Assembly: GCA_949987565.1 (NCBI GenBank)
Contig: OX465102.1
Span: forward strand, 17,177,468 to 17,241,467
Reading direction: 5' to 3'
DNA: 64,000 bases
DNA from: Luidia sarsii
Lineage: Eukaryota; Echinodermata; Asteroidea; Paxillosida; Luidiidae
Shown: positions 1 through 14,300 of the stretch, piece after piece
How positions within the stretch are numbered: the stretch's first letter is position 1
Layout of the letters: each line of letters starts with the position of its first letter
The notes under the pieces: generated by a model
Seen by the model: the letters and a program-made list of their open reading frames with translations, nothing else
Databases searched by the model: none
Told to the model about the DNA's origin: nothing
Program-made: the position numbers and the translations under genes

Positions 1-1290
1 GAGCCTGACAGGCCTGAGTCAGGGCCTGAGCCAAGGCCTGAGCCAGGGCCTGAGCCAGGACCTGAGCCTGAGATCTAGGGCCTGAGCCAAGGCCTGAGCC
101 AGGGCCTGAGCCAGGGCCTGAGCCAAGGCCTGAGCCAGGGCCTGAGCCAAGGCCTGAGCCAGGACCTGAGCCTGAGATCTAGGGCCTGAGATTTAGGGCC
201 TGAGCCAGGGCCTGAGCCAGAGCCTGAGCCAGGGCATGTGCCTGAGATCTAGGGCCTGAGCCAGGGCCTGAGCCAGGGCCTGAGCCAGGGCCTAAGCCAG
301 GCTCTGAACCAGGGCCTGAACCAGAGCCTAAGCCAGGCTCTGAACCAGGGCCTGAACCAGGGCCTGAGCCAGGGCCAGAGCCAAGGCCAGAGCCAGGGCC
401 TGAGCCAGGGCCAGAGCCAAGGCCAGAGCCAGGGCCTGAGCCAGGGCCAGAGCCAGGGCCTGAGCCAGGGCCAGAGCCAGGGCCTGAGCCAGGGCCAGAG
501 CCAGGGCGTGAGCCAGGGCCAGAGCCAGGGCCAGAGCCAAGGCCTGAGCCAGGGCCTGAGCCAGGGCCTGGGCCAGTGCCTGAGCCAGGGCCAGAGCCAA
601 GGCCTGAGCCAGGGCCAGAGCCAGGGCCTGAGCCAGGGCCTGAGCCAGGGCCTGAGCCAGGGCCTGAGCCAGGGCCTGAGCCAAGGCCTGAGCCAGGGAC
701 AGAGTCAAGGCCTGAGCCAGGGTCTGAGCCAGGGCCTGAGCCAGGGCCTGAGCCAGGGACGGAGCCAGGGACAGAGCCAGGGACAGAGTCAAGGCCTGAG
801 CCAGGATCAGAGCCAGGGTCAGAGCCAGGGCCTGAGCCAGGGACAGAGTCAAGGCCTGAGCCAGGGTCTGGGCCAGGGCCTGAGCCAGGGCCTGAGCCAG
901 GGCCTGAGCCAGGGACAGAGCCAGGGACAGAGCCAGGGACAGAGTCAAGGCCCGAGCCAGGGACAGAGCCAGGGACAGAACCAGAGACAGAGCCAGGGAC
1001 AGAACCAGAGACAGAGCCAGGGCCTGAGCCAGGGCCTGAGCCAGGGCCTGAGCCAGGGCCTGAGCCAGGGACAGAGCCAGGGACAGAGTCAAGGCCCGAG
1101 CCAGGGACAGAGCCAGGGACAGAACCAGAGACAGAGCCAGGGACAGAACCAGAGACAGAGCCAGGGACAGAACCAGGGACAGAGTCAAGGCCTGAGCCAG
1201 GGACAGAGCCAGGGACAGAGCCAGGGTCAGAGCCAGGGCCTGAGCCAGGGCCTGAGCTATAGGACCTGAGCCAGAGCCTGAGCCTGGACC
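1..1290. repeat. GAGCCAGGGCCT minisatellite (period 6/12)
   Basis: About 1.3 kb of variants of GAGCCAGGGCCT, GAGCCAAGGCCT and GAGCCAGGGACA, running off the left edge of the window. Because the period is a multiple of 3 and stops are rare, several frames stay open for hundreds of codons on both strands (GSGPGS-, SLALSL-, SQGQ- and EPGP-like). This argues against any of them being a real protein. Confidence 0.95.
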
Positions 1291-1300
1291 TGCGCATGGG

Positions 1301-2178
1301 CCAGAGTGAGAGCTTCGTAAACACCCATGTCTACAGGCTTTAACTGGATTTCCCCCCTTGACGACGACAGCAGGGTGTCGTTAATGTACACCGAGTCTAT
1401 CCCCGGCCGCCCGGACACTGCATCGATGAGCGAACCCGTCATCAGACGCGATGCAATAAGGGGGAAACAAACCCACGATATCACCAGGGCACCCGCGGGG
1501 CTACGAGTCCCGCCCAAGTGTCAACCTCCGACACATTAGTGTCAATCTAAGATTGTGGGTGCTCACCCCCCCCCCCTCCTCAATCGTATCAATCTCGCGA
1601 CCTGCAGTCTCGTTTTCCCAATCGACCATGTCCTACGAATCTGGCCCCATTGGGTTTATGAAAATGTCTCACACCGACACAATTTGCTGTCTTCATTGGC
1701 GTTGCGCTCTTCATGAACTCTTCTCCCGTGTTTAAAGAAAATAGTGTTATCTAATAAAAATTAAAATTACATAGTGGAAGGGTTACTCCTTGAATTTTGA
1801 GCGTCTGGGTGGCAACTGAAAATTTGAGCAGTAGATGAGTTTTGATATATTACGGGTGCGCTATATAGAGGTTCCATGGGTCACATACTGGATAGGGACA
1901 GGGTCCAAAGCATGTCCACGATTGTATAACACTCAGTTATGTGCAAGGAAACATAAGATTTTGCATACACAGCCTTTTGCACTTGCTATGGTGCTAGTGT
2001 TCTGTGTACAGTGCATTTTTTTTCAAAGCCTCATTTTGATCCCGAGGTGGCAAGTTTTGGAGACATATAATATCTGAGGTGCGTGGTCCATCAAAAAGTG
2101 TGAGGTGGGCAGCCTCATATAGCGAGGGACGCCCTGCATGGCGGTATTGAGTAACGGCTTGGGGGAGACCATTCCGAA
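1301..2178. other. 3' flank of AASDHPPT, no gene seen
   Basis: Single-copy-looking sequence between the 6/12-bp satellite and the last exon. It must contain the 3' UTR, but no canonical poly(A) signal was found on the minus strand. The open frames are short and resemble nothing I know. Confidence 0.5.
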
Positions 2179-2325
2179 TCATGAGCTTTTGGGCGTCTCT
2201 TGCTTCTTACTGAACGCTTCCCAGTACTGTAAATCGTCTGGCAACATCGGCTCGGCCGAGGAGACGAGATCGGAGAAGGCGAGCTCCGTGAAGACGGTTG
2301 GGGGCAACGTGGCATCACTCGATAC
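2179..2325 (-). CDS. AASDHPPT: AASDHPPT coding exon 5 (C terminus, residues 241-288)
   Basis: After the acceptor CTCTACAG the frame reads VSSDATLPPTVFTELAF and then DLVSSAEPMLPDDLQYW, ending KSS-stop at 2179. It matches the human tail FTILNFNDLMSSAVPMTPEDPSFWDCF. The match, orientation and phase identify it as the final exon despite its distance from exon 4. No clear AATAAA signal was seen in the 400 bases downstream. Confidence 0.9.
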   Translation of the reverse strand, partial: VSSDATLPPTVFTELAFSDLVSSAEPMLPDDLQYWEAFSKKQETPKSS

Positions 2326-5300
2326 CTGTAGAGGAAGACAGCGATGCGGGGAATGGAATATCGAGGTAAAAAATAGACCGTCTGTGGGCAGCGATAGCTC
2401 GGGGAAGATGAGGGTGGTGGCAGGAAATGACAAAGTTGGTGCCCCCGTTTTTTTTTTCAAGGGAGCTGGGGAGGTTCCCACCAAAACGAAGGGGGGAAAT
2501 GGAGAGGAAGACAGTGGTTTGCAACGGAATATCGAGGTTTGTAGGTCACTAACGGCTGCGATAGCTCTAGAAAGGTGGACAATGGCACGGCTGAAAGGCC
2601 GCTTTTAAAGGGACCGAAGCACATTGACAGCCTCCTTCTCAGACGAAACGTATAAACTCGGGCTAGGCGTCGTTATCGATATCCTATTTTGAAAACTGGA
2701 AGGCTTGTTAGTTGTTAAATGTATTGAACCACGCGCCGGGTCCTCCGAATTCGGAACGCCGGGTATGTTGCTGTGCGCCGGGAACTCCGTATCCGGGCAC
2801 CACTATTGTCCCAATTTTCAACAAAAGACTATTCTTGGCCTACCACAAAACAATAGGCAGCATGAAAAGACATTCGATTGTGCCAGTTTTTACTCGCCTG
2901 TAGACACAGTGTACTCATATCACCTTATTTCACACGTATTGATTGCCCTTTTCTTTAAACGCGTAGCGGTCACGGGAACCGCCTAAGTAACCCGGTGCGA
3001 AGAGGCTATGCTCACTTCAGTCAGCTGACGGCATGGAAACAGTACAGCTGACCGAATAATACCACAGGTACACGAGTTGGGTCCTTGTCAGCCCATCCCC
3101 TGGTTTGGCTGAGGTCCCATAACCAGGTGGGTTTTAGTTCCTATAGCCACGGAAAACTCGAACCTGATGCTTCCGTTTCCCCTGCGCGACCATGCCGATC
3201 GACTGCTTCTGTTTGGGAGGGAGGGGGAGGGAGGGCGAGGGGGGGCCCTGGGCGATGGCGAGCGGTTCGATGCAGTCGATGTAACCACCGAGAAGGAAAG
3301 GGACAGAGAGGGGGACAGAGGGGGAGAAAAAGAGGGAGAGAGAGGGGACAGAGGGAGAGAGGAAATGGGAGAGAGTGGGAGAGGGAGAGGGAGAGAGAAA
3401 GAGGGAGTGATAGAGAGAAAGAGAAAGGGAGAGAGAGATAGGGGAGAGATATTATGGTAGAGAGAAAGGGAGAGAGAGATAGGGAGAGAGGGAGAGAGAG
3501 GGGACAGAGGGGAGAGGAAGAGGGGGAGAGCGGGGACAGAGGGAGAGAGGAAAAGGGAGGGAGAGAGAGAAAGAGAAAGGGAGAGAGAGATAGGGGAGAG
3601 AGATATGGGAGAGAGAAATGGAGAGAGAGATAGGGAGAGAGGGAGAGAGAGACAGACACTGAGAGAGCGAGAGAGAGAGAGAGGGGTGGGAGAAGAGAGA
3701 GAGAGAGAGGGGGGGGAGAGAGAGAGAGAAGAGATGGAGAGAGAGAGAGAGTCGATCGTAGGAGTCACCCCGAAAAATCAATTCATGCGGAGACCCTTGG
3801 GGGACCCGAGCGAGCTAGAAACCTTCCCCGAAGCTCCCGCCGGGTTAAAGGTGTCGACTGCCGGCCACCACGACGAACTCAGATCCACTTGGAATCCGTC
3901 TGAGGTACGCCTGACCGATATCGATAGAGAACATAGGCTGTTATGGGCTGTTAAAATTGGGCCGTTGGGCCAAAGGAAGAAAGTCCTCCATGAGAAAGAA
4001 TTCAAGCCTTCTACTAGCCGAACGTAACAAACCTTTGACAATGGGTTATGCAGCGTGGGGGGAGTTTATTTTCATGTATCCAAAAACATTGCAGTGCCGA
4101 CAGAGTGAAGTAAACAAAGGCAAATATAAACCAAAGCCAAGTATACCAGCATCTGGTTCACTAATATACCCGTGAAGTATACAGACTATACAGAGCCTTT
4201 GCAAACTGGACCACCCGATGTCCCATTGCCACTTTGCCCGATGACAAATCAAAGCAATACATCAATGTATGTACACACACCCATTTTTGTATCCTTGTGG
4301 AGACTTTGTGGCTTTATCCTTGTGGCTTTGTTATCGAGCACTATACAACAGTGTGAGAAACGATATTTCATTAAGTGCTCCCATTTCAACCACATTCACT
4401 TTCTTGGGTAGAAATTTGCAAAAGATTCCTATCACACGTTTCCCGTTTTTGAGTTGTTTCTTTCCAATCTATCAGTTTCGTAGAAAACTTGTAGAGACCT
4501 GTACACCTTTAAAATTTCCCTGTGGAGACCTATTCAACCTATTGGACTAGGTCTCAACAAGGCACTATAGATTGATTTCGCTCCCAGTCCCACTCGACTT
4601 CCGAAGTGTGTAACCACGTTTATTCATTCAAAATGATGAGCATAATAACCGTTCGCACCATAAACTACACTACGACTTTGAATCACACCCATACAACCTC
4701 TTCTTAGTGGACGTGGTTTCTGAAGGATAAACTCCCACCTTAGTAAAAAAAAAAAAAAAAAGAGAGATCGACGACAAAATTTCCGGTGCATAAGATGAGT
4801 CAAAGAGGGGAACGGCGTTTTGAATTTCCAGGGGAATTAATCAAAATGACCTTCAAGCCTGGCTAGAGGAACATGGTTTTCTCTTTTGATGGATCCGTGC
4901 TTTGCAGAGCTCAATGCAACCCGCGACCGGATCCCGTTGAATCGCATTGAACAGATTCAAAAGTCGAGGCGCAATCAGAAGCAAGCGCTATAACACGAAG
5001 GGGGTCCCCCCCCCCGTGGCTCGTGCCGTCAATGCCCGTAAATGACGGGCCAACCTTGGATTTCTCCCCTGACAGGACCCACGGGCCGTTTACCTGTCAG
5101 GCTGAAGACTTCAAAAGAACCTTAAGTTGCATTATTAGAAGAGAACGAATACAGCCCGTCAGCCTGATGCCAAAATCCCTCGGCATTACAATGCGCGCGC
5201 TGAGAATTAATCAGGATATGTGATTCCGCGCAGGAACGGACTGAATATTAACGCATCAACGCCGACTCTTTCACAGCCTTCAAAATACCCACGGGTGGGG

Positions 5301-8300
5301 TTTTTCCCCCTATTTTGTTCGGAGCTATATCGACGTTAATTCACTTCGGTACATGTGTGGAGATCCGTCGGTAGGTCGGCTGTTGTTGTTTTTTTTCGCC
5401 GTGTAGACATCCCACGGTATTTCGTCCTAAGCAGTGCATCTGCTCAAATTCGTACTACCCCCTGGAGCTGCGGCAGCGCGGAGCAAGACCGCGGAAGTCG
5501 CATGACACCGGAACGTGCTTGACTACTAAAAGGAACAAACGGACCCTTGGTGCGCATGCAAAACAGAAACTACACGCGGCCTCCCCCCCCCCTTCGGGAA
5601 TCGCGGAGTGAGGATGTATACGCGCGCAATGTTTCACGCTGGAGGAACTGGAGGAACTTCACGGGCACACGCGTGGGTTTGGCTCCTCGACTACACCGGT
5701 CGTCAGGTCACAGCGCTCCTTCGGCACGTTTCCACGCCTCGAGATCGACCTTCGCTCGGCCGGCAGCACTGCCCGGTGATAGACGCCGTGGTGTTTTCCC
5801 GTAAACATCTCCTCCCACTACAGGGTTGTGTACTTGTTCACAGGTGTCTGGATTCCATCAATATTCTGGGAAGGCTTTTCAGCTGACATTGTGGTGAGCA
5901 TGCACATGCAATGCGGGCGATTCACAATAGTGCGCCCCCAAGGAGTTTCCGTCGTTGTGTCTCTGTTCACGTGATGCACAGTCGGTGCCTGATAATCCAC
6001 TACACACCACACCTAAAGAACCCAGACTTCCGAACGAGTCACTCACAATATCACATCATTTCCACCATGCACCACTCACCACAACCGCGCTGCCTCGTTG
6101 GCATTTGAATAATTCAACTCGATATAAATATTCACCTCAAAATCATTCGGATTGCAGCTTATAAAGTACACGCGGCACGCATGAAAAATCAATTTCACAG
6201 TCAAGGACTCATTTCTAGATGCATTATTCAGCATCTTACAGCTAAGGCAGCAGAGAATAGTGAACTTTTGGAGAAGGCCGTTACAATGGACTAGGTATAA
6301 TGTGTAAGTACTTATTCCATTGCACTGCGAGTACATCCGAATAGGTGCACCTTTAAAGCCATACCAATAGACTGATTACATTATGACCCTTAGGAAACCA
6401 TACCACTCGTACATTGACCAATACAGGGAAGTCTGTTCCCCGCCGCCACGCATGCCTGTCCGCTGTAGTTGCCGTTGTAGCCGTGCGGGCAAACGTGTAT
6501 AGGCCTACTATAAACATGGCCTGGTGCTTTTGTTCCAAGGAACAGCGTGTCAGACGAGCGGTCTTGCAAATTAAAACCTCACGCAGCGGGGCGATATGCG
6601 CCCAACCGTGGTCTATCAAATATTGACACAATATCCTTGATGTCCCACCAAAAACAAAATTATGAGCAGGCCTTAATGGTCAAACCACGTGGACGTGACA
6701 TTCCTTCGTTCCCAGCACGGAATGCATACTCACGGAGCTAGACAGGCATAATATGCACAAGTCTACATAATTATTTTCTGCAATTTCTGGGGCACTCGAC
6801 TCGTCGAGAGAACTCACGGCACTGTATTTGTAGGCAACAGGAAAGCACGTACCCGAAGGGGCCCATTTCCATGTAGTATAAGCACATCTCTGATTTCCAC
6901 GTGTTTTCGGATTGAAAATATTCAGGCCTTTTTGTAACCAAAACCATGGCTTTGTGTCGGGCTTCGGCGTCATCTCTGTATCATTTTAAAAGTATAATAC
7001 ACATTGTATATGACACGAGAAGACAGGGACTCCCTCGGCCACGATGGCAAGGTCTCTGCTGACTTGCGTAAGATAATACTGTACCTCCTTGCTTTGACAA
7101 CAAACTATATACTTTGGTATAGTCAGGGCCCAAAACTCGTAGTTTCGATAGGGCCCTGTGATGAATGGCCTACATGTCTCCACGGTTAACATAATCTAAC
7201 GAACATTCTGACCAACGTTGGGCCAAATAAAAAAAAAAAAAAAACATCAGCATGTAAATCAATTGGTACATTTTCTGACAAATGGCAAAGAAAATCAATT
7301 GACTGGACCAAGACTTCTGGTTTTGCGTACCAGCGCTCTTACCATCTGAGCCATCCAGACCTTAGATGGTGGCATTCACAACATAGTCAACTAGTCTTTG
7401 CCGGGGTACGGTGGGGGAGGGCAACAGTCAGAAGGATTTAACCATACAACTGCCGTATATCTCCAGAGATCGCGCCAGCATTTCTGGCTACAGCAGTTCG
7501 AGGATCATGCTCCAAATCATTGGTCAATACAAACCAAACTCGTGGACTATGAAGGCAAAATCACTCACGAGCTCCCAGTATGTCTGCCCCCCCCCCAAAA
7601 AAAAAAACCCCACAACGTGTTTGATTAGGCCGCGCCACACACTGTTGGCTCAACGTGCTCCGAGACTGTGGATCAATTAAAGAACAATATATCCTTGCTC
7701 AAACTGTTTACTCAAGTCTGATTCTTGCAATCTTCTTATACGTGATTATTATAAGTTCATTATTAAGACAAGACCAATTGCAGAGGCAGGCTCTGAAGCG
7801 GAACTCACACTGTGGAACGAATTACTTAATCAAATACACAGTATTCACTCCCTGGGAAACTTTGAAGCTCATTGGAAATCACACTTGTTTCGTCTTTGCT
7901 CTTGAGTGGAGTTTGATCCAAAAAATTATTATGATCAAGTTATTATGTTCACTTGTGCTGGATTCACCTCGGATCAATCTACGTCCCGTAGCCTCTGATC
8001 TCAAGAGTTTTCTGAACACTTCGCGCCGGGTGGTTTTACAGCACCGATGACCACCATACGGGGTTTTTTGAACAATGCATAATTTTCAAATCTCGCTAAA
8101 ACAATCGGAACAATATATTTCTGTGAAATAAATCGATAGGGTACTATGGGTACAAGAGAGTAAAAACCTGGCACAATTCGAACGTCGTTGTAGCTTTTGT
8201 CAAGTGTCAAGAGATTATCCGTTCGAAAAAGCGCCCATTGTGCGTCGTCAATGGAGCGTAACGGACTTGTGTGTGTGCGTGTACTGACCGCAGACTCCGG

Positions 8301-11300
8301 CCTCCACTCAAGGCAGTCAAATCTTCGAGTAGGTCGGCCACAACCGAGCGTACAGATTGCGGTGAAGAATGTGGGTGGAATTCCATTGCCTGACCGACGA
8401 CCGCTGGGCTGTGTTATGCCAACACAATGTCCCCCGCGTGCTTTCATCGGCAGCGCGGTATCCCTCGATTATCCACAGTAAAGGTCCCACAATTGCACAA
8501 TTACTGCTGCTAATCTTGCAATTCATATGGCAACTTGCATCAAAAAGGGTCTTTGTACTGATTCGTATTGCTTTGTTCTAAGCTGAAAAAGAGTCTTTGT
8601 TTAAAATGTGGACAATAGTGGTGTCCGGATTCGGAGGGCCCCGTCGCATAGTCAAGCCAACGGTGCTCCGATTTCGGAGGTCCCCGCGTTAAGTGGTTAA
8701 GGATCCCCGCTTTCTGGATTCACTCGACTTTTAACGATGACCTTACATTGCCAGTGTGCATTTCTACCTACGGAAGGCACCTACTACCAAAAGGACGACC
8801 TTAACCTTGACGTCCCACAATTTCGCAATTCCCTGGCTGGTATTTCCAGATCGCCTTCGCTATCGGCTCTGCCTGCCATCCGGCAAAGCAACGTCAGTTC
8901 AATTGACACGCCTTCTCCTCTCTGTCAAGGACGACACTCTGTGGTCGCCTACGTACGTGACGTTCTCTAGCCTGGTCCGTCTAGAAACTGAAGTCCCAGC
9001 GCGCATCCTGCCTATCTAGGACAGACTCTGGATTCTACAGTGCGGCATTACTCATGGGCGGCTGGCTTCCTTTAGCGACCACCTGGGCGGAAGGGACACT
9101 ATCAAATGGTCGAGCGACGCCTTGTGCATTTCGCCCGGCGTGTTTACACGCACATGAATAGCATATTGGATGTAGATTTCTGGGCAGAGAGGGGGGGTGG
9201 GGGGGGAGGGCGCATTTGAATACGCCCGAGTCGCAGGTTTGAAAGGATTACACGTGTTGCCAATCAGACTAGGGATCGGCACACTTATGGCTGCGCTTGG
9301 TATATTGGAGCCGTCAGTATAAGGGATAGATTCCATACACATTATATTGGTCTATAAGTTCTATGGGCTATATAGGCCCTATATATATGTTTTCCTTCTT
9401 TCTATTTTATTTGAATCTATACTTTTCTTTATATATATTCTATATATTCTAGGCGAGCCTTAAAGGTTCGCATGATACTCATTGGAAGCTTTGCGGCGAC
9501 ACCATGTAACGCATCCCTTTTGAGAAGTGGCTCTGAAAAGAGCCGCTAACTGAACATTTCGGGTGTAGTGCGTACTATGCCCGTCGACAGTCTCCTGGCG
9601 ACGGGCATAGTACACACTGCCCGAAACGTTGAGATACAGGCCCTTTTCAGACCCACACTCCTTCTAAAAAGTGATGGGTTAAATTATGTTCTAAATGTTT
9701 TTAATGTTCTACAGGATCTAAATGTTCTGTTCTACAGTATATATACGCTCTATGTTCTATTATAATCATGTGTTCCACGTGTTCTATATATTGGTTTAAT
9801 GTTTTACATTATTTTAAATGTTATATAGAATATATAGGTTTTATGTGTTCTACAGTGTCATGTTCTATAATGTCGTTCATGTTCTATATAATATGTTCTA
9901 TATAGCTATGGTCTCATCAATATTTAATAAATTCAAAATTCATCAGGGAATATATTGTGTATCCCGACACGACACAAAATTAGTGGATGATTCTCAAAAA
10001 GAGGCACCCAAAAGTTCTTATGACGACAACCCGTCTCGCTAAGAAAGCAGCCGATTTGAAAGCAGCCGAGTCGCCCAAGAGGGCATTTGGCTTGAAGTCA
10101 CTCGCTAATTATGCTCCACGTCAAGCCGGAATAACGATCAGCACTATCAGCAGCGCCTTCGAATGGTAAAATCAAACGTCATTTCCAAGTCCACTCGAGT
10201 CAGATCGGGATGGTGTCCTTCCACGTCTACTTAAGACGCACACGCGAACTTAAGGCGAGAAAGCTGGGTACGACGTAGGCCCTCTACGAATCCACGGCTC
10301 AGTCTGGGGCTGGGGCTTCGTATCCGTCTGACGAAACCTGGAAATCCAGGCTGTGGTTTGTTTGTTGGCTTGATAAGTACAGAAACCGAGACCAAACACG
10401 TGTGATCCCTGCATCATTATAACGGGGGGTGGGGGGGGGGTGTCGGGAGAAATATGACCGAAGCCTGAGCCTAAGCCTTCATTGCGTAAACGGCGTATGC
10501 TGTTTCCACCGGGAGATAAAATAACTCAGCCACCGCCAGTTCTATGCTGACACTAGAAAACAAGTGTCTGCGGAAGTTTTTTGTGAGCGGCGCTTTTTTT
10601 TTTAATAGCACCTGATCCATTCATCCAAAAATATGGGAGCCCGCGACGGGCAGGTGGCTTTTCAATTACTGGGTGGCAGGACTGAAAACTGCTGGACTGA
10701 TGTCACTTTGTGGAAATCATCATATATTGACCTGGATGCTTCGAGTAGGCCACCATCTTGATGTTAAAGATGTTTCGGGTTTTTTCCCTCAAGAAAATTA
10801 GAGGGCGTGACGTTTCAAATCCTATATAGCAGAGCCTTTTTCAAAGGCAAATTCGGCTGGGATTCAAAAGCCAAATGTCCCAAGGATTTGCATTTTGGCC
10901 GTTTACGTCAGTAAGCAGTTGGCATCAATGGTTGCATTGCATGTGTCGTTATTGTGATTTTCATTATTATCGTTATTGTGATTGTCATTATTATCGTTAT
11001 TGTGATTTTCATTATTATCGTTATTGTGATTTTCATTATTATCGTTATTGTGATTTTCATTATTATCGTTATTGTGATTTTCATTATTATCGTTATTGTG
11101 ATTTTCATTATTATCGTTATTGTGATTTTCATTATTGTCGTTATTGTGATTTTCATTATTGTCGTTATTGTGATTTTCATTATTATCGTTATTGTGATTT
11201 TCATTATTATCGTTATTGTGATTTTCATTATTGTCGTTATTGTGATTTTCATTAATTATCGTTATTGTGATTTTCATTATTATCGTTATTGTTATTGTGA

Positions 11301-14300
11301 TTGTCATTATTATCGTTATTGTGATTTTCATTATTATCGTTATTGTGATTTTCATTATTATCGTTATTGTGATTTTCATTATTATCGTTATTGTGATTTT
11401 CATTATTATCGTTATTGTGATTTTCATTATTATCGTTGTTGTGATTTTTATTATTATCGTTATTGTGATTTTCATTATTGGAAGTGACTTGGAGTAACTG
11501 GACTGCATAATTATTTTCAACTGTGGCATCTACACCATCTGATAAACAACAGTAGGCCTATATCGTGTTTATGTGCAATAGTTTGCGAAGCAATCAAACA
11601 TCACAATCACTGAAATGTCGTGTTTCAATAATTGAACCACAGCTGGATTTGGTTTAGCATGCATCCGTACAGGGAGGGATATTTGAGGTTATATAGTTGG
11701 TTTTGGGTGACATGATAAAAGCTGTAGCGCTCAAGGATTACAATCTGAAGAATCCGCGTTTGAGGATGGTAAGGTCAGCCACAAACTCACAATAGCTGCA
11801 ATCATGGTGTGGATCATTACACTATAGAGATTCACCATTTTAGACTCTCCGTTACATACAGCAGAACCCGCGATGCGAAAAACAATCTGAATGACTATGG
11901 ATTCTCTCTGTTGAAGTAGCGATTGATAAAATACATTTTACTTCTATAGAGAGAATAGAGCATTTTAGTAAAATGTGTTATAACTTGACTTTCTTGTAAA
12001 GAAATGCTGACTGGCTCTAGCCTACACGTGGGGAGATATCGACCGTCAGACTAATTTGTTCTATGTACCCTTCAAAGTGAATGGGTATTAAACACATCAA
12101 TAGTACACGTATTCGAAGCACTCCAAGGGTATGGGACCCGTATACACTCTACCGCCGCCGAACCAGAAATAGAACGCTGCATTTGCTCTATACAGCGGAA
12201 AGGGTGGAAGTCGCAGCGCGCGCCCTGGGCCCATAGGCAATTCATTTATACATCTAACTTCATTACGAAGACAATTATTTCCAGCCCTTGAGGGCGCCCC
12301 ATTGGGTACTAGGCACGGCTATGCAATTTTGTGGTCATCTCGTGCGGCACATGTGTCAGGTATTTTTCTTCTATTGGATGAAACGTCGTGCAGATTAACT
12401 CTGCAGATTTCAATCTGCCTCGGTTTCCTCACACGCAAAATTAAGCAAAAGGGTGTCGTTTAATGCACATATTAATTAGCCTTACGCCTGGAAGATCTTT
12501 GAACAATGCTATATCGACCTCTAATTGGGGCCTTTATTTAATAGGCTTTCGTTCCATGATGCCATAATGGTGAGATTAGTTAGAAGGTATACCTGGATAA
12601 TGGAGGCGGTGCTTTGTCACTGATAAACTACACTTACTGAATTAAGTTTGTGGCGCTCTTGGTTGGTCCTTAGCCGTTTCCCCCTCTACCCCTTTCCCTC
12701 CCCATCTCTCTCTCCATCTCCGTCTCTCCCCCTCCCCTAGCCCTCTACCCTTATCCATCCCCTCTACCTCCCCCCTCTCTCTCTCTCTATCTCTCTCTCT
12801 CTCCCTCTCCCATAGAGTAAATATTGCCTCATTGTGCTTCGTGTAAAATAACGTAGCACTATTTGTTTTATTGTACAGTAGTGTGGTACATGTAGCATGG
12901 TAGAAATTGAGTAATTTTGCAAGGTCTCGAATAGATAAGGATTGCCTCATTATGCGACGTGTACATGTTCATCACCAACCCACGGCCTCAAGACAAAGCC
13001 TTCACGGCCCACGTTTCTCTATCGCTCGACGGCTGCAATTCTCGACAAAGCCAAATAGGCCTATGTGACCCGGCACAGCGACATGAGGAATATCCCACCA
13101 AAACACTTTTCGAGTAAACAACGCCTGAAGTCAAAGTATCTTCTCAATTCGATAAAAAAAATAATGTATTGGAGGATATTATGTCCAAAGTATTTTTCCG
13201 AAATCCGTCTGTAAATGTTGAAAAAACCGAGGATTTCGGGGGAGTGTTTGTGTACTGTTTTCATGAAAATGTAAAGTTCCTGCCTTTTTGAATGGCCGCT
13301 TTCGAGGAGTTAGAATGTCGCTGCTTTATTGTGTCTGGTACCAAATGAACGAGCGAAGTCCCCTTGTACTATTTACAACAAAGTTAACACAGAAATCATT
13401 TTGATATCATTTGAAAGCTAATGGTATACTCTTTCACATTATTAGAAAATCTCAAACTCTCAAAGGTGGGGGTTATTCCTCATTATGCTGTGCCGGGTCA
13501 CATATATCGGCGTTCGCCAAAGCACCTCGTAAGTCCCTGGGAACGCTCCAAGTTCCCAAGGCCACCCCGCAGCGCTATCCAGTCTGTCAGTGTGGTGTCA
13601 TCACGCAGTCGTGTGTAAAGAATACTTATGATATTTTGCCATCCAGCGAGTTTTTTTCTGTTGTTATTGCTTGGGTGGTTTTTTGTTTTTCGTATTCCTT
13701 CCAGACTGTATTGGACTCCTTCAGTTCATCAGCTGGCTGAGCATGTGACGTGTTGCAAAATGGGATGGGGGGGGATTGTGTAGGCTCCACCAAGCTGACG
13801 GGGCAGACCCGTGTTGAAGCTGTTTGCATATTACATGCCGACTGCCCACAAGGCGGATACGGCAAACCTCCCGTATATGCTTGAACGCGATAATTCGGCC
13901 GCTAAATCCAACGCGGTCACTCACAAAACACGATAGAGAGTCGGCGAAAGGGGCTGCGTTTATCGACCAAAGAGCAAAGTTGCGCGCGGAGAGAGATGTA
14001 TGGACTCCCAGTCGACTTCATACGAAGCCAAAACGCCGCACACACGACAAGGTGCGCATGGGGAATGGCAAAACGCTCAGCAACGCCCATTAATTAGACC
14101 CGAGGCACGGACGTGATAACGGCTCGTGCGTGTGACCTTCACAGCAGGTAGAGCACTTAGAGAATTATAACTTGTATATAAAAATTAACAACGGCCAGGC
14201 CTGACATGATAAACAGAACTGTGTTATGACTCCAATCAAAAAGCCTGTGTTCAACTGTGCAGGGGCGCCTCTATAAAACGACGGGCGGGCGCGATGAAGG

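Noticed and set aside
179..1324. 381-codon open frame rich in Gly-Ser-Pro on the minus strand
   Set aside because: It lies in a 6/12-bp satellite where several frames are open on both strands. Nothing marks one as real.
7224..7245. Poly(A) run as a SINE tail
   Set aside because: The adjacent tRNA-like head is on the minus strand, so a tail should appear as T on the plus strand. The A run is unrelated.
10903..11529. Long frames in the 24-bp array, some hydrophobic like a membrane protein
   Set aside because: The 24-bp period, divisible by three, keeps frames open in several phases on both strands.
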